Assembly: GCF_951801035.1 (NCBI RefSeq)
Contig: NZ_CATOKT010000006.1
Source: Adlercreutzia sp910585575
Lineage (GTDB): Bacteria; Actinomycetota; Coriobacteriia; Coriobacteriales; Eggerthellaceae
Strand: one strand, 5' to 3'
DNA: 64,000 nucleotides
The notes under the pieces: generated by a model
Databases searched by the model: none
Seen by the model: only the letters and a program-made list of their open reading frames with translations
Told to the model about the DNA's origin: nothing
Translations under genes and position numbers: made by a program
Shown: positions 54,151 through 62,125 of the stretch, piece after piece
How the letters are laid out: each line of letters starts with the position of its first letter
Numbering within the stretch: position 1 is the stretch's first letter

Positions 54151-55038
54151 CTATGCGTCTCCCGCAGCCTTCTCGGCCTTAGCGGCCTCCTTGGCTGCCT
54201 TGGCCGACGCCTTGGCGCGGGCGGCCTCAGCCAGTTCCTCGCTGGTGTGGCGGGGCACCGGATGCTCGGCAAAGACCGCGGTGTAATCCTTCGCATCGGG
54301 GAACAGTGCCGGCATGTCCACCTCTTCGGGCTTCACGTTGTAGAACAGCGCGAAGCACTCGCGCAGCGCGTACCAGGAACAAGCTTCCAGGCGGTCGTCC
54401 TTGGGCAGAAAGTCGAAATCGCTGACCAAGATGGGGTCGCCATAATCTACGGTCACCTTCGGAAAATGCACACGCTCGCCCTTGTTCTTGATCTTCTCCA
54501 CACCGCGCACGGTCATGGGTAGAATGGGCACCTTCGCCATACGGGCGATCATGGCCACGCCGGCATGGATGTCGGGCTTGCGGTTGCTCTTGCCGCGACG
54601 CGTGCCCTCGGGCAGGATGCCCACCAGCTCTTGGCGCTTCAGCATGCGCACGGCGCGTTTGATGGAGGTCATGTCGGCGGTGTCGCGCTTCACTGGGAAG
54701 GCACCGACGCGCGAGAGGATTTGGCCCAACAGGCCGCCGGCGTTGTCGAACAGAGAATCGCGCCCCATGAGGCGCACCCACTGCGACGGGCGCGCAGCCA
54801 GGTACATGAACACCACGTCGAAGAACGAGGTGTGGTTGCAGATGACAATGGCGCCCTCAGCGTTTTGGAAGGCGCGCAGCTTCTGTCGGTTGTCCACCCG
54901 ATAGCGGAACAGCAACTTGCACAGACCGCCGATGACAATCCAGGCCAGGTTGCCGAACCAATGCGGGATCTCCTTCTTGCTGGGCTCGCCGCCCAGATCC
55001 ATATCCCACATATCCTCGTATTTCAGGAATAAACTCAT
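54151..55038 (-). CDS. plsC: 1-acyl-sn-glycerol-3-phosphate acyltransferase
   Basis: A 295-aa enzyme that makes phosphatidic acid from lysophosphatidate. The acyltransferase motifs are NHTSFFDVVF (NHx4D) and LPEGTRRGKS, with an N-terminal hydrophobic segment WFGNLAWIVIGGLCKLLF. The last roughly 30 residues are Ala/Lys-rich. ATG 55038 follows AGGGAG. Confidence 0.92.
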   Translation of the reverse strand: MSLFLKYEDMWDMDLGGEPSKKEIPHWFGNLAWIVIGGLCKLLFRYRVDNRQKLRAFQNAEGAIVICNHTSFFDVVFMYLAARPSQWVRLMGRDSLFDNAGGLLGQILSRVGAFPVKRDTADMTSIKRAVRMLKRQELVGILPEGTRRGKSNRKPDIHAGVAMIARMAKVPILPMTVRGVEKIKNKGERVHFPKVTVDYGDPILVSDFDFLPKDDRLEACSWYALRECFALFYNVKPEEVDMPALFPDAKDYTAVFAEHPVPRHTSEELAEAARAKASAKAAKEAAKAEKAAGDA

Positions 55039-55075
55039 TGAAAAGCACTCCCTACAAGAGTTGAGCGAAGAGGAG

Positions 55076-55177
55076 CACGGGGTGGTGCTCACCAAGCGAG
55101 TTCCGCAGCGAACGAAACAGCCCGGTGGGCTGTTTCGCCGAGCGAGGACTGTTTGAGCGACTGAGCACTACCCCGTG
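55076..55177. repeat. Type-A palindromic element, copy 4
   Basis: Reverse orientation, between plsC and cmk. The ends are CACGGGGTGGTG/CACTACCCCGTG and the core arms GAAACAGCCC/GGGCTGTTTC. Confidence 0.83.
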
Positions 55178-55194
55178 ATCCGACTTTGGCAGAG

Positions 55195-55869
55195 CTACGA
55201 CTGCGCCTTGCGGGCCAACGCGCAGATGTCCTCGATGACTTCCTCAATATAACGGCCCGTGGAATCCATCTGCACGGCGTCCTCGGCCGCCCGCAGCGGC
55301 GCCGTCTCGCGGGAGGCATCGGCCTCGTCGCGGCGGCGCAGATCGGCCAGCACCTCGTCGTAGTCGATGGAGCCGATGCCGCGATCGACGTTCTGGCGCA
55401 CGCGGCGATGGGCACGCTCTTCATCCGACGCCGTCAGGAACACCTTCACGGCCGCATCGGGAAACACCACGGTGCCGATATCGCGACCCTCCACCACGTA
55501 GTTGCCGGCATTGCCGATGCGACGCTGCTGATCGAGCAGAGCCGCGCGCACAGCGGGCACCGCGGAGACGGGGCTGACGGCGCGGTCGATTTCAGCGGTG
55601 CGAATGGCATCGGTGACTTCGTCGTCGCCGATGAACACGCGACGGGGCACCGGGTCGCCCTCCACATGGCCGAAGGCAATGTCGTAGGTGCGGGCGATGG
55701 CCCCCAGGCCCTCCTCATCGTCAAGCGCAACGCCGTCCTGCAGCGCGCGCCAGGCGATGGAGCGGTACATGGCCCCGGTATCGAGGCAGGAGAAGCCCAG
55801 CTCCTTGGCCACCGCTTTGGCCACGGTGGACTTGCCGGCCCCCGAGGGGCCGTCGATGGCGACGATCAT
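55195..55869 (-). CDS. cmk: Cytidylate kinase
   Basis: A 224-aa (d)CMP kinase. P-loop GPSGAGKST at 7-15, then LDTGAMYRS and EGRDIGTVVFP. Its ATG overlaps the aroA stop (TAATG), so it is translationally coupled to aroA. Confidence 0.97.
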   Translation of the reverse strand: MIVAIDGPSGAGKSTVAKAVAKELGFSCLDTGAMYRSIAWRALQDGVALDDEEGLGAIARTYDIAFGHVEGDPVPRRVFIGDDEVTDAIRTAEIDRAVSPVSAVPAVRAALLDQQRRIGNAGNYVVEGRDIGTVVFPDAAVKVFLTASDEERAHRRVRQNVDRGIGSIDYDEVLADLRRRDEADASRETAPLRAAEDAVQMDSTGRYIEEVIEDICALARKAQS

Positions 55870-57212
55870 TATTTCACCAGGCCTTTCAGGTCAGCGAGGA
55901 AATCGGGGTAACTTACGGCCACGCAGGTAAACTCCGTGACGTTGACGGGCACGCGCCCGCAGGCGCCTACCAGCGCCCAGGTCATGGCCAGACGATGGTC
56001 GCCATGGGAATCGAATACGAGGCCCGCAGGCACCTGCAAGTTGGGGTTGCCCTCCACGTAAAGGTCGTCCCCCTCTTCCCAGGCGTCGACGCCCAGCTGG
56101 CCCAGGCCCTCGATGATGGCGGCCAAACGATCGGATTCCTTCACGCGCAGCTCGCCCACCTCGTGGAACACGGTGATGCCGCGGGCATGGGCGGCCACCA
56201 GGGCCAGCACGGGAATCTCGTCGATGACCGAGGCAATGTGCTGCGAGGGAATCTCGCAGCCGCGCAGCGTGGGCGTGTAGTTGATGGTGATGGCGCCACG
56301 GGGCTCCTTGCCCTCGGCGCCCTCATAGCTCTCGCGAATGTCGGCGCCCATGCGCTCCAGGGTGCGCACGAAGCCGATGCGGGCCGGGTTGAGCGAGACG
56401 TTCTCGATGCGCACCGAGCTGCCGCGAGCCAGAAGCGCCGCCGCAGCCACGAAGGCGGCCGAGGACGGATCGCCCGGCACCACCACGTCGGAGGCCAGCA
56501 TCTCGGCCGGCCCCTGCACCGAGGCCACGCGGGTACCGGCCGTGGTGGGCACATTGAACTCGGGGAGCATGAGCTCGGTATGGTTGCGGGAAGGCGCCGG
56601 CTCGTTCACCGTGGTGGTGCCGTCAGCGAAGGTGCCGGCCAGCAGCACGGCCGTCTTCAGCTGGGCCGAAGCCATGGGAGACGTGTAGTCGATGGCCCGC
56701 AGCTGCCGTGAGCCGCACACGGTGATGGGCAGGTGCTCCGGCGTTTCCGGTTCGAAGTCGCAGCCCATCTTCGCCAAGGGCGCCACAATGCGGCGCATGG
56801 GGCGCTTTTGCAGGCTGGCATCGCCGGCGATGGTAACCTTGATGTCCCACGGGGCCACGATGCCCATGAGCAGGCGCGCCGTGGTACCGGAGTTTCCGCA
56901 GTCGATGGGGGCATCGGGCTGGGCCGGACCCTGCTGGCCCCAGCCGGTTACCGTACCGGCCAGCGTGCCGTCGGCCTGACGGTCCAGCAGCACCGAAGCG
57001 CCCAGGGCCTCGACGGCGCGGATGGACGCGCGAACGTCCTCGGAATCGAGGACGCCCGTCAAATGCGAGGTGCCCTCGGCCATGGCGGCGAACAGCACGG
57101 CGCGGTGGGAAATGGACTTATCGCCGGGAACCGTGAGGGATCCCTCAAGCGGACCTCCCAACGGTTCGATGATGGTGTACGGCGGCAGCGTGACCGATTC
57201 ACTCGTCGACAT
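55869..57212 (-). CDS. aroA: 3-phosphoshikimate 1-carboxyvinyltransferase (EPSP synthase)
   Basis: A 447-aa shikimate-pathway enzyme. Substrate-binding motifs VPGDKSISHRA, GNSGTTARL and KESDRLAA are present, along with VPGDPSSAAF. Its start lies 14 bases inside the end of tyrA. Confidence 0.97.
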   Translation of the reverse strand: MSTSESVTLPPYTIIEPLGGPLEGSLTVPGDKSISHRAVLFAAMAEGTSHLTGVLDSEDVRASIRAVEALGASVLLDRQADGTLAGTVTGWGQQGPAQPDAPIDCGNSGTTARLLMGIVAPWDIKVTIAGDASLQKRPMRRIVAPLAKMGCDFEPETPEHLPITVCGSRQLRAIDYTSPMASAQLKTAVLLAGTFADGTTTVNEPAPSRNHTELMLPEFNVPTTAGTRVASVQGPAEMLASDVVVPGDPSSAAFVAAAALLARGSSVRIENVSLNPARIGFVRTLERMGADIRESYEGAEGKEPRGAITINYTPTLRGCEIPSQHIASVIDEIPVLALVAAHARGITVFHEVGELRVKESDRLAAIIEGLGQLGVDAWEEGDDLYVEGNPNLQVPAGLVFDSHGDHRLAMTWALVGACGRVPVNVTEFTCVAVSYPDFLADLKGLVK

Positions 57213-58401
57213 GAGCGTACTCCTTCGGCATAAGGGGACTGAACGATACAGAGAAGCCGGCGTTGATCAGCTGCAACGACAGCTGACCCACATCGCCCTC
57301 ATCGGTGAGGATGAGGGACAAAACGGCGTTGCCCTCGCTAATATGGTCGATGTCAATGGATTGTATATTGCATCCCACCGAGCTTGCAATAGTGCAGACC
57401 TCGGCCACCACGCCAGTGCGATTGACCATGGGGATGCGCACCTCCAAAAGCTTCTCGGTGGAGGGCACCCAGGCAGCGGGCAGAGCGCGCCGGGCCTCGG
57501 CCGCCTCGGCCAGAAGGCGGGTGAAGGTCTCGCGATCGCCCTCGGCCAGGGCGGCGGAGAAGGAGCCGATGATGCCGGCCATCTCATCGAGCCCGGCGCG
57601 CAGGGCGTCCGCGTTGTCGAAGGCGATACCGCACCACAGCTTCGGGCTGCCCGCGGCAATGCGCGTGGAGTCCTTGAAACCACCGGCGGCCAGGCGCATG
57701 ATGGAACGCGAATCATCGGCGTGGGCGTTGGCCAGCTGCATGAGCGAGCTTGCCACCATATGGGGCACGTGGCTCACAATGGCCACGGCCTGGTCGTGCT
57801 CCTCGCGATGGAGCGACACCACGCGGGCGTCGATGCCAGTGACCAGCTCGTGCAGGTGTTGGAAATCCTCGGGTAACGTGGTCTCGTCGGGGCAGAGAAT
57901 CCAATTCGCGCCCTCGAAGAGGTCAGCGCGAGCGCCGGCAATGCCATTCTGCTCGGAGCCGGCCATGGGATGCCCCGGCACGTAGCGCTCGGGCGCCGGC
58001 AGAATTTCGGCAGCTGCGGCCAGAATATGGCCCTTGGTGGAGATGGTGTCGGTAACCACGCCCCGGTAGTCCCACGCACGCAGGCGCTCCAGGTAATCGT
58101 CCACCGCCGCCACGGGCGTGGCGATGACCACCAGCTGGCAAGGACCCTGGATAAAGGCACGGAAGGCCTCGTCGTCGGGACCCGAGGCGGCGGACACCCA
58201 GCCGCGCTCAACGGCCGTGGCGCAGGTAGTTGGATCGGTATCAACGCCGAAGACGGTAACGCCGGGCATCTTCGCCGCCAGCGTAGCCGCCAGCGACGCG
58301 CCGATAAGGCCCAGGCCGATAACGGCCACGGCCGAGAAGGGGACGTCGGCCAGGGCGTCGGCCGACGCCCCCTCGTTTACTTGTTCCATAGCTTCACTCA
58401 T
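57199..58401 (-). CDS. tyrA: Prephenate dehydrogenase with C-terminal ACT domain
   Basis: A 400-aa enzyme for tyrosine synthesis. The NAD loop is VAVIGLGLIGASLA (about 25-38), PGHPMAGSEQNG is the catalytic segment, and an ACT domain (about 322-395, RIPMVNRTGVVAEVCTIASS) should give tyrosine feedback control. ATG 58401 lacks a clear ribosome site; ATG 58389 is an alternative. It is the first gene of the tyrA-aroA-cmk run. Confidence 0.93.
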   Translation of the reverse strand: MSEAMEQVNEGASADALADVPFSAVAVIGLGLIGASLAATLAAKMPGVTVFGVDTDPTTCATAVERGWVSAASGPDDEAFRAFIQGPCQLVVIATPVAAVDDYLERLRAWDYRGVVTDTISTKGHILAAAAEILPAPERYVPGHPMAGSEQNGIAGARADLFEGANWILCPDETTLPEDFQHLHELVTGIDARVVSLHREEHDQAVAIVSHVPHMVASSLMQLANAHADDSRSIMRLAAGGFKDSTRIAAGSPKLWCGIAFDNADALRAGLDEMAGIIGSFSAALAEGDRETFTRLLAEAAEARRALPAAWVPSTEKLLEVRIPMVNRTGVVAEVCTIASSVGCNIQSIDIDHISEGNAVLSLILTDEGDVGQLSLQLINAGFSVSFSPLMPKEYAHVDE

Positions 58402-58449
58402 AGGATGCGATTCGTTCCTCACGTGATCTGCGAATAAATCGCCTCCCAT

Positions 58450-58479
58450 TGTATACGAACGAGCCGCCCCCGCGCCCAA
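58450..58479 (-). promoter_or_regulatory. Candidate promoter of tyrA operon
   Basis: On the minus strand TTGGGC, 18 bases, TATACA, about 45 bases before the tyrA start. Confidence 0.4.
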
Positions 58480-58528
58480 GCACCCGACAGCGGCGGCGAA
58501 TTTCGCACAAAGGCAGAAATGGACTGCG

Positions 58529-58876
58529 CTACTCGCCATCCCGTTCGCCGTCGTTGTCTTCTCGCCACTCGACAAAAGCGTAGTCGTCGATTTCCTGGCG
58601 GTTGTGAATGACACGCCATACGGTAAGCGACGATTCGTCGAACGAATAGAAGATGCGATAGGAGCCCACCAGCCACGAGCGATAGTCGCGCTTTGTAAGC
58701 GTTTCATCGATGAAGGGGCGCCCCAACGTAGGCATTTCGGCCAGGCGCTTCACCGCTTCAACAAGGGCGGTGTAGGTAGAGCGCGCAGCCGTTGGATTGC
58801 GGCACACCTCTCCGAGATAGATAGCCATCGACTCAAGATCGAACTTAGCGCGCGGGCGATATGAAACCTCGCGCAT
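58529..58876 (-). CDS. ParE/RelE superfamily toxin
   Basis: A 115-aa toxin-family protein. The ParE/RelE fold pattern is visible: RAKFDLESMAIYLGE near the N-terminus, then LGRPFIDETL, DYRSWLVGSYRIFYSFDE and VWRVIHNRQEIDDY. Its ATG overlaps the antitoxin stop (TAATG). Target (gyrase or ribosome-bound mRNA) cannot be told from the sequence. Confidence 0.85.
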   Translation of the reverse strand: MREVSYRPRAKFDLESMAIYLGEVCRNPTAARSTYTALVEAVKRLAEMPTLGRPFIDETLTKRDYRSWLVGSYRIFYSFDESSLTVWRVIHNRQEIDDYAFVEWREDNDGERDGE

Positions 58877-59163
58877 TACACGCCCCAGACCGCGAAAATG
58901 TCTTCCAGGGAGGCATCGACCTCTTCTTGCGTGAGCGAGGCCTTGAGGTACCGCTCCTCAATTTCAGCCTCACGCAGCTTATGGGCAAAACGCTCGTGCT
59001 GACGCTCGTCCTCGTAGGCGGCACAATCCATCAGCACGAGGCTTGCCTTGCCGTTCTTGGTCATGAAGATGGGCTGCCGGCTCTCTTGAGCCTGCTGGCA
59101 CACATCGTTCAAATTAGTACGCAAATCGCTAATGGGGCGAATAAGGGGAACAGCAGCGGGCAT
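58876..59163 (-). CDS. Phd/YefM-type antitoxin
   Basis: A 95-aa antitoxin. The N-terminal DNA-binding part reads ISDLRTNLNDVCQQAQESRQPIFMTKNGKASLVLMD, the standard Phd/YefM pattern, split here only for length; the C-terminal helix should wrap the toxin. ATG 59163 is preceded by GAGGTG. A perfect palindrome just upstream is the likely operator. Confidence 0.85.
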   Translation of the reverse strand: MPAAVPLIRPISDLRTNLNDVCQQAQESRQPIFMTKNGKASLVLMDCAAYEDERQHERFAHKLREAEIEERYLKASLTQEEVDASLEDIFAVWGV

Positions 59164-59174
59164 AGCAATCACCT

Positions 59175-59199
59175 CTATAAATAAGTTACTTATTTATAG
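59175..59199. promoter_or_regulatory. Toxin-antitoxin operator palindrome
   Basis: CTATAAATAAG, 3-base centre TTA, CTTATTTATAG: perfect 11-bp arms, 12 bases before the antitoxin ATG and AT-rich enough to contain the -10. Confidence 0.7.
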
Positions 59200-59264
59200 A
59201 TAAATATATCATGCCGAGCAACATCGATCAATCGTTTACCCTTCCGGGAAATCGATTCAGGAGC

Positions 59265-59882
59265 CTATTTCCCTTCATCCCTTACCTCGATGTTGATCTT
59301 GGACCTATCGAGCCAGAATGCGGGTCGAACACCCCATACCTCATTGGGCAACGAGCCTTTCTTGTTGATATCCCCCATTTCACCCACTATGCACGCATGC
59401 TTGGTGGGAGAGGAGGACACCTTTCGTCCCGGGGTGCGCAGCCAGAAGCCTTTGGAAAAGACACCCTTTATGGGCTTGCATCGCCTGTCGAACTTATCGG
59501 CAAAGTATTTGTTTGCCTCATCGAAGCTCAGCACAAAGACCTTGTCTTTTGTTTTATACGGCTCTCTCGTTTCGTACTTTTTGAAATGATCAGGAACGGG
59601 AATCAGATCGTTGTCGAGCTCCACCTCAACAACCGCATCCCAAATGGCCGGCCCGAGAAGTCCCGGCATCTTTTTCTCCATCGATGATCTGAGCGCGCAA
59701 TCCTTCCACAGCTCCGTCTTGCAATGCTGGTCAAACGTCGCCTCATATATGATATCCCTGCTAATTACCAAAACACGCTCATCGGTCTTTTCGAGTACTC
59801 TCAAAGTAGGTATAGAGGACTGGTGCGTAGCCAAATACTCGACACCGTCCTCTTCGAAAAGTTGCAGAATGGGTTTTTCCAT
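59265..59882 (-). CDS. DUF6273-like protein
   Basis: A 205-aa protein. The C-terminal pattern FWLRTPG then VWGVRPAFWLDRSKI is typical of DUF6273-type domains, which are lectin- or sulfatase-modifying-factor-like in outline. No signal peptide is seen. A strong ribosome site (TAGGAGGTAAAGG) precedes ATG 59882. It is the last gene of the five-gene cassette. Confidence 0.65.
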   Translation of the reverse strand: MEKPILQLFEEDGVEYLATHQSSIPTLRVLEKTDERVLVISRDIIYEATFDQHCKTELWKDCALRSSMEKKMPGLLGPAIWDAVVEVELDNDLIPVPDHFKKYETREPYKTKDKVFVLSFDEANKYFADKFDRRCKPIKGVFSKGFWLRTPGRKVSSSPTKHACIVGEMGDINKKGSLPNEVWGVRPAFWLDRSKINIEVRDEGK

Positions 59883-59955
59883 AACCTTTACCTCCTATCA
59901 TTCGCGGCCCCAAAGGCCCTCGCCCTTGCACATCATGCAGTTTGCGCGAAAGCCC

Positions 59956-60411
59956 CTAGTACTCGTAATAGAGGTCGAAGCCGAGCGTTAACACACCGGA
60001 CTCGTCGGAGATGCTGGTCAGCATTGCCGGCTGGGCTCCCCTCTTTTCGCCAAAGGCCGGGAAGAAGAAGACGACCTTGCGACGCGGATTGGCCTGTTCC
60101 TGCAGCGCCAGAACCGCCTTGCAAAGGTTGTCGTACGTAATCTCGTAGGGATTGACCTCTTTATCCGTTACATCGAAGTAGAACTCAATGCCGTTATAGG
60201 TGTCCTTATCGCATTTGCGACGCACTCTCAGCCGCAGTCGATCGTCGAAGTTCAGCACCTTGGGATCCATGCCCTTCTGGATTTCTGCCTTGATCTTTAC
60301 CGGGGACTCGGCGGTGAGACCAAGCGCCTTGGGCGGCTTGGTGACCAGCTTGAGCAAACTCGAGTACGTCTTGCCACTTCTCCAAATGTATTCATTGTCG
60401 TCCATATACAT
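59956..60411 (-). CDS. Hypothetical protein, cassette gene 4
   Basis: A 151-aa soluble protein with no family I recognise. It has a beta-rich look with alternating charged residues (LRLRVRRKCDKDTYNGIEFYFDV) and ends in LTLGFDLYYEY. ATG 60411 follows AGAGGGG at eight bases; ATG 60405 is possible. It lies 73 bases before the DUF6273-like gene. Confidence 0.6.
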   Translation of the reverse strand: MYMDDNEYIWRSGKTYSSLLKLVTKPPKALGLTAESPVKIKAEIQKGMDPKVLNFDDRLRLRVRRKCDKDTYNGIEFYFDVTDKEVNPYEITYDNLCKAVLALQEQANPRRKVVFFFPAFGEKRGAQPAMLTSISDESGVLTLGFDLYYEY

Positions 60412-60541
60412 GTCAATTGCCCCTCTCTCGTTTCCTTGCTTGCGGTTGCTTCTTTCCCAGACTGGCTGCGATTCGATGCTAACCGATACCCACCGAATTC
60501 CGTTGCGCAACAATCTGCGCTTGGCGATGTCAAATACGGGG

Positions 60542-60724
60542 CTATTCCACTTCGAAGCGCGTCAGGTCCACGCCTTCGCGCTCGGCCAACTCGCACAGCT
60601 CGTAGCCGTCGCGCGCATCAATTTGGCCCAAGTCTCCCAGCGCCGGCCATAGTCCCGCCATCATGGCCGTGCCGTAGTAGTCGCGCAGGTAATCGCGCAG
60701 TGCGTCGACATCTATAGTTGCCAT
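60542..60724 (-). CDS. Small acidic protein, cassette gene 3
   Basis: A 60-aa protein with a ribosome site (AAAGGTGGGCATGA) and a Tyr/Leu/Asp-rich sequence (ALRDYLRDYYGTAMMAGLWPAL). It resembles small helical accessory proteins but has no recognised family. It sits between the two larger unknown genes on the same strand. Confidence 0.6.
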   Translation of the reverse strand: MATIDVDALRDYLRDYYGTAMMAGLWPALGDLGQIDARDGYELCELAEREGVDLTRFEVE

Positions 60725-60784
60725 TCATGCCCACCTTTCGCCTTGCAAGCCAGTGCCGAGCATCCGCACGGCAAAGCGTTATTA

Positions 60785-62095
60785 CTAGAAGTTCTTGGCC
60801 GCCTCAGCCAGTGATTCCTCCCACTGATCCAACTGCTCGTCATCCATCGAAGCACCCAGAAGGGCCGCCTGGTCCTTAAGCGTTTCGCGCACTACGAACA
60901 GGTAATCCCGAAGCGGGGCCAGTTCGACGTTCACAAGATCGTTGGTAAACTCCATCAGCTTCACGAAGCCGTACCAGAAGGCCTTCACGTGGAAGGAGAA
61001 GTCGTCGTCGAGCATGCCGAAGTACTTTTTCGCGTTGAAAACCTTCATGCGCTCTGCGGCTTTCAGCAGACTATCCCCTCCCTCGTCTTCCTCGAACGCC
61101 AGGGGAATGGAACCGCCCGAAGAAGTCCGCGGATTCGCGCCGCCATAGCTTGCGAAAACCTCCTCGCCGAATTCCCCGACCCAACCCCAGGAGTAGCCGC
61201 AGCACTGGCCGTAGTCGGACTCATCAAGGAAGGCGGCGAAAAGGCCGTTGTCGGCCACCACCTGCTTGAACGTCTCCAAGGACCGTTGCACCTCTTCCAG
61301 CAGAAGACGCAAAACGCCGGGATCGTAGCGAAGCTCATAGGTAACATGCCCGTCGTACTCTCCGAGCTTGTCGGGACTCAACGTCTTGCCGCCGACAAGA
61401 ACAGCCTGCTCATCCCTGAAGGCGACGAACGCCTGATCGAGCTTGCTCCATAAACGGTCGCAAAGCTTGCCGAATTCCTCCTCGGACACCTCCTGCGGCG
61501 TTTTCTCCGAGAAGCTCTGCGCGTTGGCCTCAAAAGCGGCCTGCAAGACGCCGTCCAAAGAGCGTACGACCGCCTTCGCTCCAGGGAAAGCATGCACTCC
61601 TCCGCTCTCCTTCGCCCCCTTCGCAAAAGGCACCGGCACGTTCGCGCACACTTGCACATCAAGACGAATGCCGCGGGCGGCCTCTCGGCATGCCTCGTCG
61701 GGATTCAGGCGCGGCACCGCATCGAGGATTTTGGATGCCAGATGCACCGTTTGCTCCAAACGCGCAAGCATCTGTTTGCGATCCTGCATACGGGTGAAGG
61801 CCTGGTACCGCTGCACGTAGTTGATCGTTTGCGGCATACGCAAATCAGCCTGAAGGGCCTGGATACGTCGACCCGCAACCTCGCGGAAGAACGCCGCTGC
61901 CGCCCATCGTCCCCGGTCGGCACGGCGCAACACATCGTTGCGCGCCGTGCTCTCGAACGACTCCTGCAGTGTGCGCACCCGCTCGCGGCGCGCCGCCTCG
62001 ATGCCGGCCGCCTCTTGCGCCTCTCGCGCCGCCGCATCCCGTTCCGCTAAGGCCTCAGCCAGTTCACTGCTGCGGCTTTTTTCATCGGCATCCAT
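60785..62095 (-). CDS. Hypothetical coiled-coil protein, cassette gene 2
   Basis: A 436-aa soluble protein. Residues 1-60 are a charged helix (ELAEALAERDAAAREAQEAA), the rest is mixed with no recognised catalytic motif; a Cys pair lies in YGQCCGYSWGWVGEFGEE. ATG 62095 follows GGAGGGAAGC. It is 30 bases after the LRR gene stop, so the two are co-transcribed. Confidence 0.65.
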   Translation of the reverse strand: MDADEKSRSSELAEALAERDAAAREAQEAAGIEAARRERVRTLQESFESTARNDVLRRADRGRWAAAAFFREVAGRRIQALQADLRMPQTINYVQRYQAFTRMQDRKQMLARLEQTVHLASKILDAVPRLNPDEACREAARGIRLDVQVCANVPVPFAKGAKESGGVHAFPGAKAVVRSLDGVLQAAFEANAQSFSEKTPQEVSEEEFGKLCDRLWSKLDQAFVAFRDEQAVLVGGKTLSPDKLGEYDGHVTYELRYDPGVLRLLLEEVQRSLETFKQVVADNGLFAAFLDESDYGQCCGYSWGWVGEFGEEVFASYGGANPRTSSGGSIPLAFEEDEGGDSLLKAAERMKVFNAKKYFGMLDDDFSFHVKAFWYGFVKLMEFTNDLVNVELAPLRDYLFVVRETLKDQAALLGASMDDEQLDQWEESLAEAAKNF

Positions 62096-62125
62096 AGCTT
62101 CCCTCCTCTCCGCACCACCGGCATC

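Noticed and set aside
59220..59690. Plus-strand ORF opposite the DUF6273-like gene
   Set aside because: It starts within the toxin-antitoxin operator region without a ribosome site and is antisense to a gene with a strong one.
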